The notes under the pieces: generated by a model
Seen by the model: the letters and a program-made list of their open reading frames with translations, nothing else
Told to the model about the DNA's origin: nothing
Database searches by the model: none
Shown here: piece after piece, positions 13,919-19,923 of the stretch
Position numbering within the stretch: the stretch's first letter is position 1
Layout: each line of letters starts with the position of its first letter
Made by a program: the position numbers and the translations under genes
Source: Bacillota bacterium
GTDB lineage: Bacteria > Bacillota_I > Bacilli_A > MOL361 > Turicibacteraceae
DNA: 19,923 bases
NCBI GenBank assembly: GCA_003486705.1
Contig: DNGE01000104.1
Span: 3,645-23,567, forward strand
Direction of reading: 5' to 3'

Positions 13919-15319
13919 ATGACAAAAAGAAGTGCCGTATCGTTTGTGTTTCTGTTTAGTTTTCTGCTTGCTATTTTGTTGACAGGTCAACATAAAATAG
14001 AGACATTAGCCGTTGATCAGGTCAGTTCTTTAACGCAAGTAAGTGGTGTTGTAAAAGATGATAATGGATTTCCGATTGTATCACGCCTTCGTGTGTTAAC
14101 TATGGAGGGAGAATCCGTTAACAGTTTTTATAGTGATTTACATGGGCACTTTGAGGCTGAATTAGAAAAAGGGAACTATATTGTTGAAATAACAAAAGGT
14201 TATGAGTATGAGCGTGTCACATTAAAAGTTGAAGTGAAGGATAATTTAATGATTGACTTAAAGACGGTGACATTAGCCAAAAAATATGATTGGGAAATGC
14301 GCGGATATATCTCAGGTGATCTTCATCAGCACTCATTCTACAGTAAAGATGGTAAAAATTCTGTTAATGATGTATTTTTAGCAAATGTGGGAAGTGGCCT
14401 ACGATTTGGGGTATTAAGTGACCATAATAGTACAAAAGGATTAAAAGAATGGCTAGAAACAAGCTCTTATGACCTTTCAAACGGTAACAATTTCATCCCA
14501 ATCGGTGGAGTCGAGTTGAGTAGTAAAAAAGGTCATTTTCAAGCGATAGATGTTTTGGAATATGCAAAAGTTGATCATGTGACGGACGAAGAAACGCTTA
14601 AAGCGTACTTAGAAAGTATTAGTTTATTGACACCCTGTTTACAAGTAAATCACCCTCTGATCAAAGGTAAACTTGGTTTTACAACATGGGATGCTATTTC
14701 GTTTTTTCAAACCATAGAAATTTGGAATGGTCATGCGCTACCACCTATTCATGATTATGACGGGGTCCCACAGCGTTATACGTATAACGTAGCAAGCAAG
14801 AAAAAATGGTTTGAATTACTAAATCAAGGTCTTAAAGTAGCGGCAACAGGAAGTTCAGATAACCACAATATCCAAGGTAGCTATCATTTAAAAGAGGAGA
14901 GTGAAAATCCGATCACGTCCCAATGGGCGAATAATGGGCTTTACACGGGGCAACCGTCAACCTTTGTGAAAGTGAATCAAATGGATAAAGATAGCATTGT
15001 GACAAGTTTGAATAAAGGTGCTAGTTTCATCACAAATGGACCTTTACTTGATGTTACGATTGGTGGTTCAAGTTTTGGAGACACCATTTCATTTAATAAT
15101 GAATCCGACATGAATTATGTTGTTGCAAGCAATACTAGTAATTTAAAAGAATTAAGGGTCATAGCAGATGGTGTTGTGGTACAATGTATACAACTTGAAT
15201 CGCCAGATTATGTTGAAGGAACGCTAAAACTTAATGTCGCATCGTATCATTGGTTAGTATTTGAAGTCATAACGAATGATTTGGGTTATGCGATAAGTAA
15301 TCCGATTTATATTAAATAG
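13919..15319 (+). CDS. Secreted CehA/McbA-type PHP-domain metallohydrolase
   Basis: With the start at ATG 13919 the protein is 466 aa and begins with a signal peptide or anchor (MTKR, then hydrophobic residues 5-23). A carboxypeptidase-regulatory or CNA-B-like beta domain (about 38-118: VSGVVKDDNGFPI, GHFEAELEKGNYIVEI) precedes a PHP-type domain with metal-ligand motifs: GDLHQHS (D134, H136, H138), LSDHN (D168, H169), GVELS (E199), H206, QVNHP (H245) and SSDNH (D314, H316). This is the CehA/McbA layout of metal-dependent phosphoesterases and hydrolases acting outside the cell; substrate unknown. GTG 13907 and ATG 13913 are in frame, but AAAGGTGG (13903-13910) sits 8 nt before ATG 13919. The Dabb gene follows after 38 bases with no terminator between, suggesting co-transcription. 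Confidence 0.8.
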   Translation: MTKRSAVSFVFLFSFLLAILLTGQHKIETLAVDQVSSLTQVSGVVKDDNGFPIVSRLRVLTMEGESVNSFYSDLHGHFEAELEKGNYIVEITKGYEYERVTLKVEVKDNLMIDLKTVTLAKKYDWEMRGYISGDLHQHSFYSKDGKNSVNDVFLANVGSGLRFGVLSDHNSTKGLKEWLETSSYDLSNGNNFIPIGGVELSSKKGHFQAIDVLEYAKVDHVTDEETLKAYLESISLLTPCLQVNHPLIKGKLGFTTWDAISFFQTIEIWNGHALPPIHDYDGVPQRYTYNVASKKKWFELLNQGLKVAATGSSDNHNIQGSYHLKEESENPITSQWANNGLYTGQPSTFVKVNQMDKDSIVTSLNKGASFITNGPLLDVTIGGSSFGDTISFNNESDMNYVVASNTSNLKELRVIADGVVVQCIQLESPDYVEGTLKLNVASYHWLVFEVITNDLGYAISNPIYIK

Positions 15320-15357
15320 TCGAAACAATCTTAAATCTTACAGGGTGGAGGTGCTTT

Positions 15358-15660
15358 ATGATTAAACATATCGTGATGTGGAAGTTAAAAGAAAGTAATG
15401 AAACACTAAAATTAGAAGATGGTAATCAAATCAAATTGGCATTAGAAAATTTAAACGGACAAATAGATGGATTAATTCATTTAGAGGTGGGGATTGACTT
15501 TTTACACACTGACAGCTCTTACGATGTTGTCTTGTATTCGGAGTTATTAAATAAACAGGCGTTAGATGCGTATCAAAGTCACCCGTTGCATGTAAAAGTT
15601 GCAAGTGAAACGGTGAAACCTAAGGTCACCTCTCGAATCGTTGTGGACTACGAACTTTAG
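15358..15660 (+). CDS. Dabb-domain (stress-responsive alpha/beta barrel) protein
   Basis: This 100-aa protein matches the Dabb family (PF07876). It starts MIKHIVMWKLKE, with LIHLEVGIDF, YDVVLYSEL, LDAYQSHPLHVKV and a C-terminal SRIVVDYEL, the usual order of strands and helices in this small dimeric ferredoxin-like fold. The biochemical role of bacterial members is mostly unknown. GGAGG (15347-15351) is 6 nt before ATG 15358. It lies 38 bases after the PHP gene with no terminator between, so they form a probable operon. No clear terminator follows. Confidence 0.85.
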   Translation: MIKHIVMWKLKESNETLKLEDGNQIKLALENLNGQIDGLIHLEVGIDFLHTDSSYDVVLYSELLNKQALDAYQSHPLHVKVASETVKPKVTSRIVVDYEL

Positions 15661-15705
15661 TTAAATGTGTTGGGGTTATACTTGAATTCATTGTAATATT
15701 TAGAA

Positions 15706-15733
15706 ACCGTTCAAATCATATTGAAAAAACGGT
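15706..15733. repeat. Interrupted inverted repeat spanning the psuK -35
   Basis: ACCGTT (15706-15711) pairs with AACGGT (15728-15733), and TTCAA (15710-15714) with TTGAA (15721-15725). It covers the -35 of the kinase promoter and could be an operator. Confidence 0.4.
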
Positions 15734-15755
15734 GTAAATCAAGTATAATGTCGAA
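15721..15755 (+). promoter_or_regulatory. Sigma-A promoter overlapped by a Spo0A box
   Basis: TTGAAA (15721-15726), 17-nt spacer, TATAAT (15744-15749): a near-consensus sigma-A promoter. The Spo0A core TGTCGAA (15749-15755) shares its first T with the -10 and runs to the expected start site. Spo0A~P bound here should block polymerase, a repressor geometry comparable to abrB. Confidence 0.65.
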
Positions 15756-15811
15756 ATATGTAGCAGATTTGCTTGAACTATCATATTAACTAAAGGAAGA
15801 GGCAGACACAC

Positions 15812-16765
15812 ATGAAACAACATCAAGAACCGTACATTTTAGTTTTTGGTATTTCAATCTATGATATTTTTGGATTTACCAAATCAAACTACCGAGCGAA
15901 AGATTCTAATCCAGGAAGTGTAAAAGTTTCGTTTGGAGGCGTATGTCGCAATATTGCTGAAAATATGGCGCGCGTTGGCGTTAATACAAAGTTTATTTCA
16001 GTTGTCGGTGATGACCAAATTGGACAAAGTATTATTGAACACGCTAAACGTATGAATTTTGACATGAGCGATAGCTTAATAGTAAAAGGTGGGGCAACTC
16101 CAACGTATATGGCGATTCTAGATGAAGAAGGAGAAATGGTATCTGCAATTGTAGATATTAATATTTGTCACCATTTAACGGATGCATTTATCGAGTCAAA
16201 GCGTGATGTCATAATGAATTCAGATTATATGGTCTTTGGAGCAGATAATCCTGAAAGTATTGAATATATTGTCAAAAACTTTAAAGGTAAAACTAAATTT
16301 GTACTAGATCCTGTATCTGGCCCAAAAGCAGCACAAATTAAACATCTATTACCTTATTTCCATACGGTAAAGCCAAATCGACATGAAGCAGCTATGATGT
16401 GTGGGTTCGACATCAAAACTGTTGAGGATGTTAGAAAAGCAGGGACATATTTTATGGAACAAGGTGTTCATAATGTCTTTATCAGTTTAGATGCTGAAGG
16501 TGTTTATTATAAAAATGCAAGCGAAGAAGGAATTATTAAACCTCACACTGTTGATGTTGTTAACGTGACAGGTGCAGGTGATTCATTTATTGCTGGCGTT
16601 GGATATGCTTATATGAATGATTTATCAATGGTTGAGACAGTAAAATTATCACAAGCTATGTCAATTATTACAATCTCACATCATGAAACAATACATCCAA
16701 ATATGAATCTAGACTATGTTTTAGAACATGTTAATGATGTTTCATGGGATGAAGTGACATTCTAA
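15812..16765 (+). CDS. psuK: PfkB-family kinase, probable pseudouridine kinase
   Basis: This 317-aa ribokinase-family enzyme is predicted to phosphorylate pseudouridine to pseudouridine 5'-phosphate. PfkB signatures are present: GGVCRNIAENMARVG (42-56), VVGDDQIG, DPVSG, KPNRHEA (187-193), and NVTGAGDSF with catalytic D257. The DSNPGSVKVSFGGV start and the NVTGAGD variant resemble the PsuK/YeiC branch more than ribokinase or fructokinase. AGGAAGAG lies upstream of ATG 15812. The gene is a single-gene unit with a strong sigma-A promoter overlapped by a Spo0A box, and ends in a terminator. The partner PsuG glycosidase is not in the window. The next gene makes pseudouridine in rRNA, which fits the theme. 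Exact nucleoside is inferred. Confidence 0.75.
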   Translation: MKQHQEPYILVFGISIYDIFGFTKSNYRAKDSNPGSVKVSFGGVCRNIAENMARVGVNTKFISVVGDDQIGQSIIEHAKRMNFDMSDSLIVKGGATPTYMAILDEEGEMVSAIVDINICHHLTDAFIESKRDVIMNSDYMVFGADNPESIEYIVKNFKGKTKFVLDPVSGPKAAQIKHLLPYFHTVKPNRHEAAMMCGFDIKTVEDVRKAGTYFMEQGVHNVFISLDAEGVYYKNASEEGIIKPHTVDVVNVTGAGDSFIAGVGYAYMNDLSMVETVKLSQAMSIITISHHETIHPNMNLDYVLEHVNDVSWDEVTF

Positions 16766-16790
16766 TTTGAAAAAGAAGCAATATAAGCTT

Positions 16791-16817
16791 AAAAGGACTC
16801 ATCTGAGTCCTTTTTTT
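16791..16817 (+). terminator. Intrinsic terminator after psuK
   Basis: AAAAGGACTCA (16791-16801) pairs with TGAGTCCTTTT from 16804, ending in a T7 run. Confidence 0.9.
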
Positions 16818-16904
16818 AAAGAAATGAATAAAACGTTAGCTAAACGTAACAAAATATAGATAATGGCTGCTTAAAAGAAGTTATGAATAAAGGAGAGACA
16901 GAAT

Positions 16905-17612
16905 ATGCGATTAAATGTTTATATTAGTTCAACAGGTGTTTGTTCAAGACGCGAGGCTGATCGTTGGATTGAAGGCGGACTTGTCACGATTAATGGAAGT
17001 GTAGCAAAACTGGGTCAACCCGTTGAAGAGGGCGATGTAGTTGTTGCGAATGGATCACTTGTCGTTCCGAAGAAAAACGATGTTTATATTGCGTTAAATA
17101 AACCAGTCGGGATCACGTGTACAACTGAAAAAGACATTGACGGGAATATCGTTGACTTTATCAACTATCCTGAAAGAATTTTCCCAATTGGGCGATTAGA
17201 TAAAGAATCAGAAGGATTAATCTTATTAACAAATGACGGTGATATCGTTAATAAAATTTTACGTGCTGAAAATGGACATGAGAAAGAATATCTAGTGACG
17301 CTTAAACAACCGATTACGGAAGATTTTATTGAAGATTTAAGCAATGGGGTAGAAATTTATAACCCGGTCACAAATAGTTACGTTGTGACAAATAAATGTG
17401 TCGTTGAGCAAATTGATATGTATACATTTAAGATTGTTCTAACGCAAGGATTAAATCGTCAAATTCGAAGAATGTGTTCTGCTTTTGGTTATCGTGTAGC
17501 TAAATTAAAGCGTGTGAGAATTATGAGCTTAGATTTAGGTTCATTAAAAACAGGTGAATGGCGACGTTTATCAGAAACTGAAGTGAAGGCACTAATAGAC
17601 GGAACGTTATAA
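16905..17612 (+). CDS. rluF: 23S rRNA pseudouridine synthase, RluF/RsuA family
   Basis: This 235-aa enzyme converts a uridine in rRNA to pseudouridine. An N-terminal S4 RNA-binding domain (about 1-48: MRLNVYISSTGVCSRREADR) is followed by the RsuA-type catalytic domain with IFPIGRLDKESEGL (nucleophile D99), LLTNDGD, KEYLVTLKQPIT, and LTQGLNRQIRRMC followed by the FGYRVAKLKRVRI segment. Segments such as GNIVDFINYPERIFPIG and HEKEYLVT resemble E. coli RluF, which modifies 23S U2604, more than RluB or RsuA. AAAGGAG (16889-16895) lies 9 nt before ATG 16905. Upstream ACGTT (16833-16837) and AACGT (16843-16847) form a small inverted repeat. Monocistronic, between two terminators. Target base is inferred from similarity. 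Confidence 0.88.
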   Translation: MRLNVYISSTGVCSRREADRWIEGGLVTINGSVAKLGQPVEEGDVVVANGSLVVPKKNDVYIALNKPVGITCTTEKDIDGNIVDFINYPERIFPIGRLDKESEGLILLTNDGDIVNKILRAENGHEKEYLVTLKQPITEDFIEDLSNGVEIYNPVTNSYVVTNKCVVEQIDMYTFKIVLTQGLNRQIRRMCSAFGYRVAKLKRVRIMSLDLGSLKTGEWRRLSETEVKALIDGTL

Positions 17613-17618
17613 TCAATC

Positions 17619-17652
17619 AAAAGAACTAGTGAATCATAACTAGTTCTTTTTT
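17619..17652 (+). terminator. Intrinsic terminator after rluF
   Basis: A perfect 12-bp stem (17619-17630 with 17639-17650), 8-nt loop and T-run. Confidence 0.95.
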
Positions 17653-17741
17653 GGTAACTTCAGTAGATATCCACGTATCAAAACGCGCCGTAAAAGAGGT
17701 TATTTAGACGGAATAGTCTAAAAAAATTTACCCAAAACAAT

Positions 17742-17748
17742 TGTCGAA
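17742..17748 (+). promoter_or_regulatory. Spo0A box upstream of the GH13 promoter
   Basis: TTGTCGAAAT contains the exact core TGTCGAA, about 70 bases before the predicted transcription start of the alpha-glucosidase gene. Confidence 0.55.
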
Positions 17749-17780
17749 ATTTGAGATACCGGTTACACATCCATCCCTAG

Positions 17781-17829
17781 TTGTAAAAAAAATTCGTAAA
17801 CGATATAATTCAGATTGTGGTTTTCGACA
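17781..17829 (+). promoter_or_regulatory. Sigma-A promoter of GH13 gene with downstream Spo0A box
   Basis: TTGTAA (17781-17786), 17-nt spacer, TATAAT (17804-17809), start near 17816. A minus-strand Spo0A box follows at 17823-17829 (TTTTGTCGAAAA when extended), just after the start site. With the box at 17742-17748 it brackets the promoter, suggesting repression by Spo0A~P. Confidence 0.65.
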
Positions 17830-17872
17830 AAATTCTCGTTTGAAACCAAAATGTAATTACCTTCAACTCATA

Positions 17873-17917
17873 ATTGTAAACGCAACATGAAGGCGCAAAG
17901 GAGATGTAATTTACAAT
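17873..17917 (+). promoter_or_regulatory. Leader elements at the GH13 start: inverted repeats and cre-like site
   Basis: ATTGTAAA (17873-17880) can pair with TTTACAAT (17910-17917), which includes the first two bases of the ATG and would loop out the ribosome-binding site AAAGGAG (17897-17903). TGTAATTTACA (17905-17915) is also a palindrome by itself. TTGTAAACGCAACAT (17874-17888) fits a catabolite-response element (WTGNAANCGNWNNCW) with one mismatch, fitting a sugar gene. All are predictions. Confidence 0.4.
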
Positions 17918-19586
17918 GAATAAAGTTTGGTGGAAAGAAGCAGTTGCTTATCAAATATATCCAAGAAGTTTTATGGATTCAAATGGTGATGGAATCGGAG
18001 ATTTAAACGGTATTATCACAAAACTAGATTATATAAAAGATTTAGGAATTGATGTCATCTGGGTCTGTCCATTTTATAAATCCCCTAATGACGATAACGG
18101 ATATGATATTAGTGATTACTGCGATATTATGGACGAATTTGGAACAATGGGAGACTTCGATCATTTATTAAGTGAGGTTCACAAACGTGGCATGAAGTTA
18201 ATTGCTGATTTAGTCATTAATCATACGAGCGATGAGCATCCATGGTTTATTGAATCACGATCATCAAAAAATAACCCAAAGCGTGATTGGTATATTTGGC
18301 GAGATGGAAAAGATGGAGCAGAACCGAATAACTGGGAAAGTATTTTCTCAGGGCCCGCCTGGGAATATGATCAATTTTCTGAACAATATTACATGCACAT
18401 TTTTTCAACAAAGCAACCCGATTTGAATTGGGAAAACAAAGAAGTACGTGATGCGTTATATAAAATGATTAACTGGTGGCTAGATAAAGGGATTGATGGC
18501 TTCCGCGTTGATGCAATCAGCCATATTAAAAAAGAAGATGGATTAGCTGATATGCCAAATCCCGATGGCTTAAAATACGTTCCTTCATTTGATAAACATA
18601 TGAATCAAATGGGGATTCATGACTTCTTAAAAGAATTAAAGGAAAACACGTTTAATAAATATGATATTATGACGGTTGGTGAAGCAAACGGTGTTAAGAC
18701 AACGGATGCCCATCGCTGGGTAGGTGAAGAAGATGGAAAATTCAATATGGTTTTTCAATTTGAACACTTAAACTTATGGAATGATCATGGATCTGATCAA
18801 AAAGATTTGTTAGGATTAAAGAAAATCTTAACGAAATGGCAAAAAGGATTGGACGGTGTTGGGTGGAACGCCTTATATTTAGAAAACCATGACTTACCGC
18901 GCATTGTGTCAACACTTGGTGATGATTCAACTTATTGGTTTGAAAGTTCAACATCACTTGCTGTTATGTATTTTATGATGCAAGGAACGCCATTTATTTA
19001 TCAAGGGCAAGAAATTGGCATGACAAATGTTCAATTCGATTCAGTTGAAGCGTATCAAGATGTCCAAACCACAGGTTTATATAATGCCAAACTTCAACAA
19101 GGAATGTCTCATGAAGATATGATGGAAATTGTCTATGCAACATCACGAGGAAACTCACGCACGCCCATGCAATGGGATGCAACAGAGCATGCAGGATTTA
19201 CATCAGGAACGCCGTGGATGAAAATAAATCCTAACTATACACACATAAATGTTGAAACGGAGTTAAAAGATCCACATTCAATTTTAAACTTTTATAAAAA
19301 GATGATTTCAATAAAGAAAGCACATGAGATTTTTACTTATGGAAGTTACCATTTAGTGTTAGAAGACGATCCGTCTGTTTATGCTTATACACGGGCACTT
19401 TCAAATCAAAAAGCACTCATATTATGTAACTTAACGAAAAATGCTGTTATTTGTGATTTAGAAACCATGTCAGTTCATTCAAATCACTTAGTCTTATCAA
19501 ATTATAACGTCGATTCGCATAGTGATAAATCATCACTGTCATTAAAACCGTTTGAAACAAGAATCTATATTATTTCATCTGAGTGA
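17916..19586 (+). CDS. GH13 alpha-glucosidase (oligo-1,6-glucosidase/maltase type)
   Basis: This 556-aa cytoplasmic enzyme (no signal peptide) releases glucose from short alpha-glucosides. The four GH13 regions are present: DLVINH (98-103), GFRVDAISH with nucleophile D199, TVGEANG with acid/base E256, and LENHDLPR with D326. The QIYPRSFMDSNGDGIGDL start and SRTPMQWD segment are typical of the MalL/oligo-1,6-glucosidase and TreC group. The residue after the nucleophile is Ala (A200); isomaltases usually have Val there, so alpha-1,4 substrates such as maltose may be preferred (inference). Its length is normal for the family. AAAGGAG (17897-17903) precedes ATG 17916 by a longish 12 nt. Transcribed alone from a good sigma-A promoter flanked by Spo0A boxes; no transporter or PTS gene adjoins. 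Confidence 0.92.
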   Translation: MNKVWWKEAVAYQIYPRSFMDSNGDGIGDLNGIITKLDYIKDLGIDVIWVCPFYKSPNDDNGYDISDYCDIMDEFGTMGDFDHLLSEVHKRGMKLIADLVINHTSDEHPWFIESRSSKNNPKRDWYIWRDGKDGAEPNNWESIFSGPAWEYDQFSEQYYMHIFSTKQPDLNWENKEVRDALYKMINWWLDKGIDGFRVDAISHIKKEDGLADMPNPDGLKYVPSFDKHMNQMGIHDFLKELKENTFNKYDIMTVGEANGVKTTDAHRWVGEEDGKFNMVFQFEHLNLWNDHGSDQKDLLGLKKILTKWQKGLDGVGWNALYLENHDLPRIVSTLGDDSTYWFESSTSLAVMYFMMQGTPFIYQGQEIGMTNVQFDSVEAYQDVQTTGLYNAKLQQGMSHEDMMEIVYATSRGNSRTPMQWDATEHAGFTSGTPWMKINPNYTHINVETELKDPHSILNFYKKMISIKKAHEIFTYGSYHLVLEDDPSVYAYTRALSNQKALILCNLTKNAVICDLETMSVHSNHLVLSNYNVDSHSDKSSLSLKPFETRIYIISSE

Positions 19587-19612
19587 GTGATAAAAGATTG
19601 AAAGCGGAAGTT

Positions 19613-19755
19613 ACTTTTAGGCTGTATTAGACAATTTTGTTGCTTCTTATCTAATTAATGCTACCCATCTATGAAGTTGAAACGATATTATTCGTTTGAT
19701 TTCGATGAGATAAGTTATCCCATTTCAATTTTTTCGTCTAACAGAGCCTACTTTT
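19613..19755. mobile_element. MITE-like element with 6-bp target duplication
   Basis: A 131-bp element (19619-19749) has terminal inverted repeats matching 12 of 14 bases: AGGCTGTATTAGAC at the left and AGGCTCTGTTAGAC at the complement of the right end. It is flanked by identical 6-bp direct repeats ACTTTT (19613-19618 and 19750-19755), as expected for transposition. It holds no ORF. Internal pairings (CTTATC 19646-19651 with GATAAG 19709-19714; AAACGA 19680-19685 with TCGTTT 19692-19697) would fold it into a long hairpin. It lies just after the GH13 gene. No parent transposase is in the window. Confidence 0.55.
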
Positions 19756-19757
19756 GT

Positions 19758-19777
19758 TTCAACACTTCGGTGCTGAA
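19758..19777 (+). other. TTCG-loop hairpin after the MITE-like element
   Basis: TTCA and CAC pair with GTG and TGAA around a TTCG tetraloop, with one A/C mismatch. No T-run follows, so it is not a terminator itself; it may stabilise the 3' end of the GH13 transcript. Confidence 0.4.
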
Positions 19778-19801
19778 TAGATAAATGAATGATAGCACAG
19801 G

Positions 19802-19838
19802 AAGGGTGTAATCTTAAAAATGAGGTTACACCTTTTTT
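19802..19838 (+). terminator. Intrinsic terminator downstream of the GH13 gene
   Basis: GGTGTAA (19805-19811) pairs with TTACACC (19826-19832), extended by AAG/TTT, 14-nt loop, then T6. It lies about 215 bases after the GH13 stop, beyond the MITE-like element. Confidence 0.85.
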
Positions 19839-19850
19839 ATTAGGATTGAG

Positions 19851-19905
19851 TTGATGCGTGAAATGTGTTAACTTTATGATAGGATAAAAGGAAACAACGA
19901 GGGGG
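19851..19905 (+). promoter_or_regulatory. Promoter and ribosome-binding site of a gene beyond the window
   Basis: TTGATG (19851-19856), 18-nt spacer, TATGAT (19875-19880), then GAGGGGG (19899-19905). No start codon is reached in a usable position before the window ends at 19923, so the gene itself cannot be identified. Confidence 0.5.
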
Positions 19906-19923
19906 AATAGGAACTGTTAATTA

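Noticed and set aside
17887..17919. 10-codon upstream ORF whose TGA overlaps the GH13 ATG, suggesting translational coupling
   Set aside because: No ribosome-binding site for the short ORF and AAAGGAG serves the GH13 start directly; probably chance.
19618..19750. The paired sequence after the GH13 gene as a 6S-like or other housekeeping RNA
   Set aside because: No consensus of a known RNA was recognised, and the exact flanking ACTTTT repeats are better explained by a MITE-like insertion.
1..19923. tRNA, rRNA, CRISPR arrays and prophage genes
   Set aside because: None was seen: no regularly spaced repeats, no rRNA-like segments, and no recognisable tRNA T-loop.

Overview
The window comes from a low-GC, endospore-forming Firmicute (Bacillota). 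It carries the end of spoIVB, then spo0A, and further on a SpoIIM homologue. The order spo0A ... dinB, nudF, spoIIM, fur, xerD, deoB is the one I recall from Bacillus subtilis, so the left half is an ancestral spore-former backbone. Base composition and protein style suggest a Turicibacter-like or neighbouring AT-rich lineage, but I cannot prove genus from this sequence. All genes read on the + strand except one short membrane-protein gene at 3695-3838.

Region by region: (1) 1-1265 holds the SpoIVB C-terminus and Spo0A, with two Spo0A boxes between them. (2) 1266-3294 holds a DigH/YngK-type glycoside hydrolase-like 10 protein. It has no visible signal peptide, and a perfect hairpin lies between its Shine-Dalgarno sequence and its ATG. 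(3) 3588-5727 holds a 47-aa membrane protein (minus strand), divergent from a DNA polymerase IV / ADP-ribose pyrophosphatase operon. (4) 5820-9620 holds spoIIM, fur, xerD and deoB. (5) 9621-11730 holds a two-gene exopolysaccharide synthase (PgaC/PgaD type) where Bacillus would, from memory, have punA-dacF-spoIIA. (6) 12101-13794 holds the niacin repressor NiaR and an orphan EIIC-like membrane protein. (7) 13854-15660 holds a secreted PHP metallohydrolase with a Dabb-domain protein. (8) 15706-17652 holds a pseudouridine kinase and an RluF-type rRNA pseudouridine synthase. (9) 17742-19838 holds a GH13 alpha-glucosidase followed by a 131-bp MITE-like element. The window ends in a promoter and ribosome-binding site for a gene outside it.

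Most transcription units end in clear intrinsic terminators, so the operon structure can be read directly: dinB-nudF, pgaC-pgaD and PHP-Dabb are co-transcribed pairs, and most other genes stand alone. The most interesting cross-cutting signal is the distribution of the Spo0A-box core TGTCGAA. I found seven copies in intergenic regions (two before spo0A; one each before deoB, the PHP gene and the pseudouridine kinase; two before the alpha-glucosidase) and only two inside genes. At the kinase and glucosidase promoters the boxes overlap or sit just downstream of a good sigma-A promoter, which suggests repression by Spo0A~P of carbon and nucleoside use at sporulation onset.

Other points worth attention are the folded-spacer ribosome-binding site, the MITE-like element with a 6-bp target duplication, the unannotated 47-aa membrane protein, and a structured intergenic stretch with an orphan terminator before niaR.
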